Source: Ophiothrix spiculata
Lineage: Eukaryota; Echinodermata; Ophiuroidea; Amphilepidida; Ophiotrichidae
Direction: 5' to 3' (one strand)
Assembly (NCBI GenBank): GCA_000969725.1
Contig: JXSR01S046402.1
Length of the DNA: 32,795 bases
Made by a program: the position numbers and the translations under genes
The notes under the pieces: generated by a model
Told to the model about the DNA's origin: nothing
The model's input: only the letters and a program-made list of their open reading frames with translations
The model's database searches: none
Shown here: positions 32,554 to 32,795 of the stretch, one piece after another
How positions within the stretch are numbered: position 1 is the stretch's first letter
Layout of the letters: each line of letters starts with the position of its first letter

Positions 32554-32795
32554 ATTCTTTGTCACAAATTCGAGTCATTTATAAACCAAAAACGATGTAA
32601 AGTATTGCCAAAAACTATAAACATTATCATTGGGAATACGTACACCCCTATTCAAACCTGAAATATTCCCAACCCAGTGAAGCTGTTCGCGCCGGATGTG
32701 TGCGTATACCTGCATCGCGCCGTGATTTTGAACGCGCGGCTCCACTGCGTTTCACGCTGAATGCCTGTCATCTATCGTCTCATATTTATTATTAT

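Overview
The window is an internal stretch of an intron-rich animal nuclear gene on the + strand. It encodes the motor (AAA+) region of an axonemal dynein heavy chain. I could chain 20 exons from 453 to 32321. Their GT..AG boundaries and reading phases close exactly (3579 coding bases, 1193 codons, no stop). Neither end of the gene is present: the window opens just before the AAA1 Walker B motif and closes between AAA3 and AAA4. AAA1 Walker B, AAA2 Walker A and B, and AAA3 Walker A and B are all intact, so this looks like a working motor gene. Motif wording places it near the DNAH6/DNAH14 inner-arm type (best guess DNAH14), but that is from memory of the family, not a search. No second gene was found on either strand.

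Layout: 453-3479, AAA1 (exons 1-3); 8688-10660, end of AAA1 and AAA2 P-loop (exons 4-6); 12441-14505, AAA2 core with a long Ser/Thr-rich insertion (exons 7-8); 15774-19610, AAA2-AAA3 linker with a charged Lys/Glu insertion (exons 9-12); 21523-26317, AAA3 (exons 13-17); 28637-32321, AAA3 C-terminal part and approach to AAA4 (exons 18-20).

About nine tenths of the window is intron, AT-rich and crowded with small transposons: TA-flanked (Tc1/mariner-type) elements, hAT-like elements with target duplications, long foldback elements, and 3' ends of non-LTR retrotransposons lying antisense to the gene. This repeat style, 1-5 kb introns and a ciliary gene suggest a marine invertebrate, perhaps a deuterostome (echinoderm, hemichordate or cephalochordate); this is inference only.

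The most unusual signal is that four exons (7, 8, 18 and 19) are each followed by one or more extra copies of their own 3' end. In exons 7 and 8 these are tandem arrays, and the copies that can be read keep a splice donor. Second is a short series of four spaced hairpins at 30653-30879, one of which differs from the others by paired changes on both stem sides. Third is a perfect 60-base inverted repeat at 22333-22460 next to two AGGTCA direct repeats. I see no bacterial, phage, CRISPR or virus-like system.
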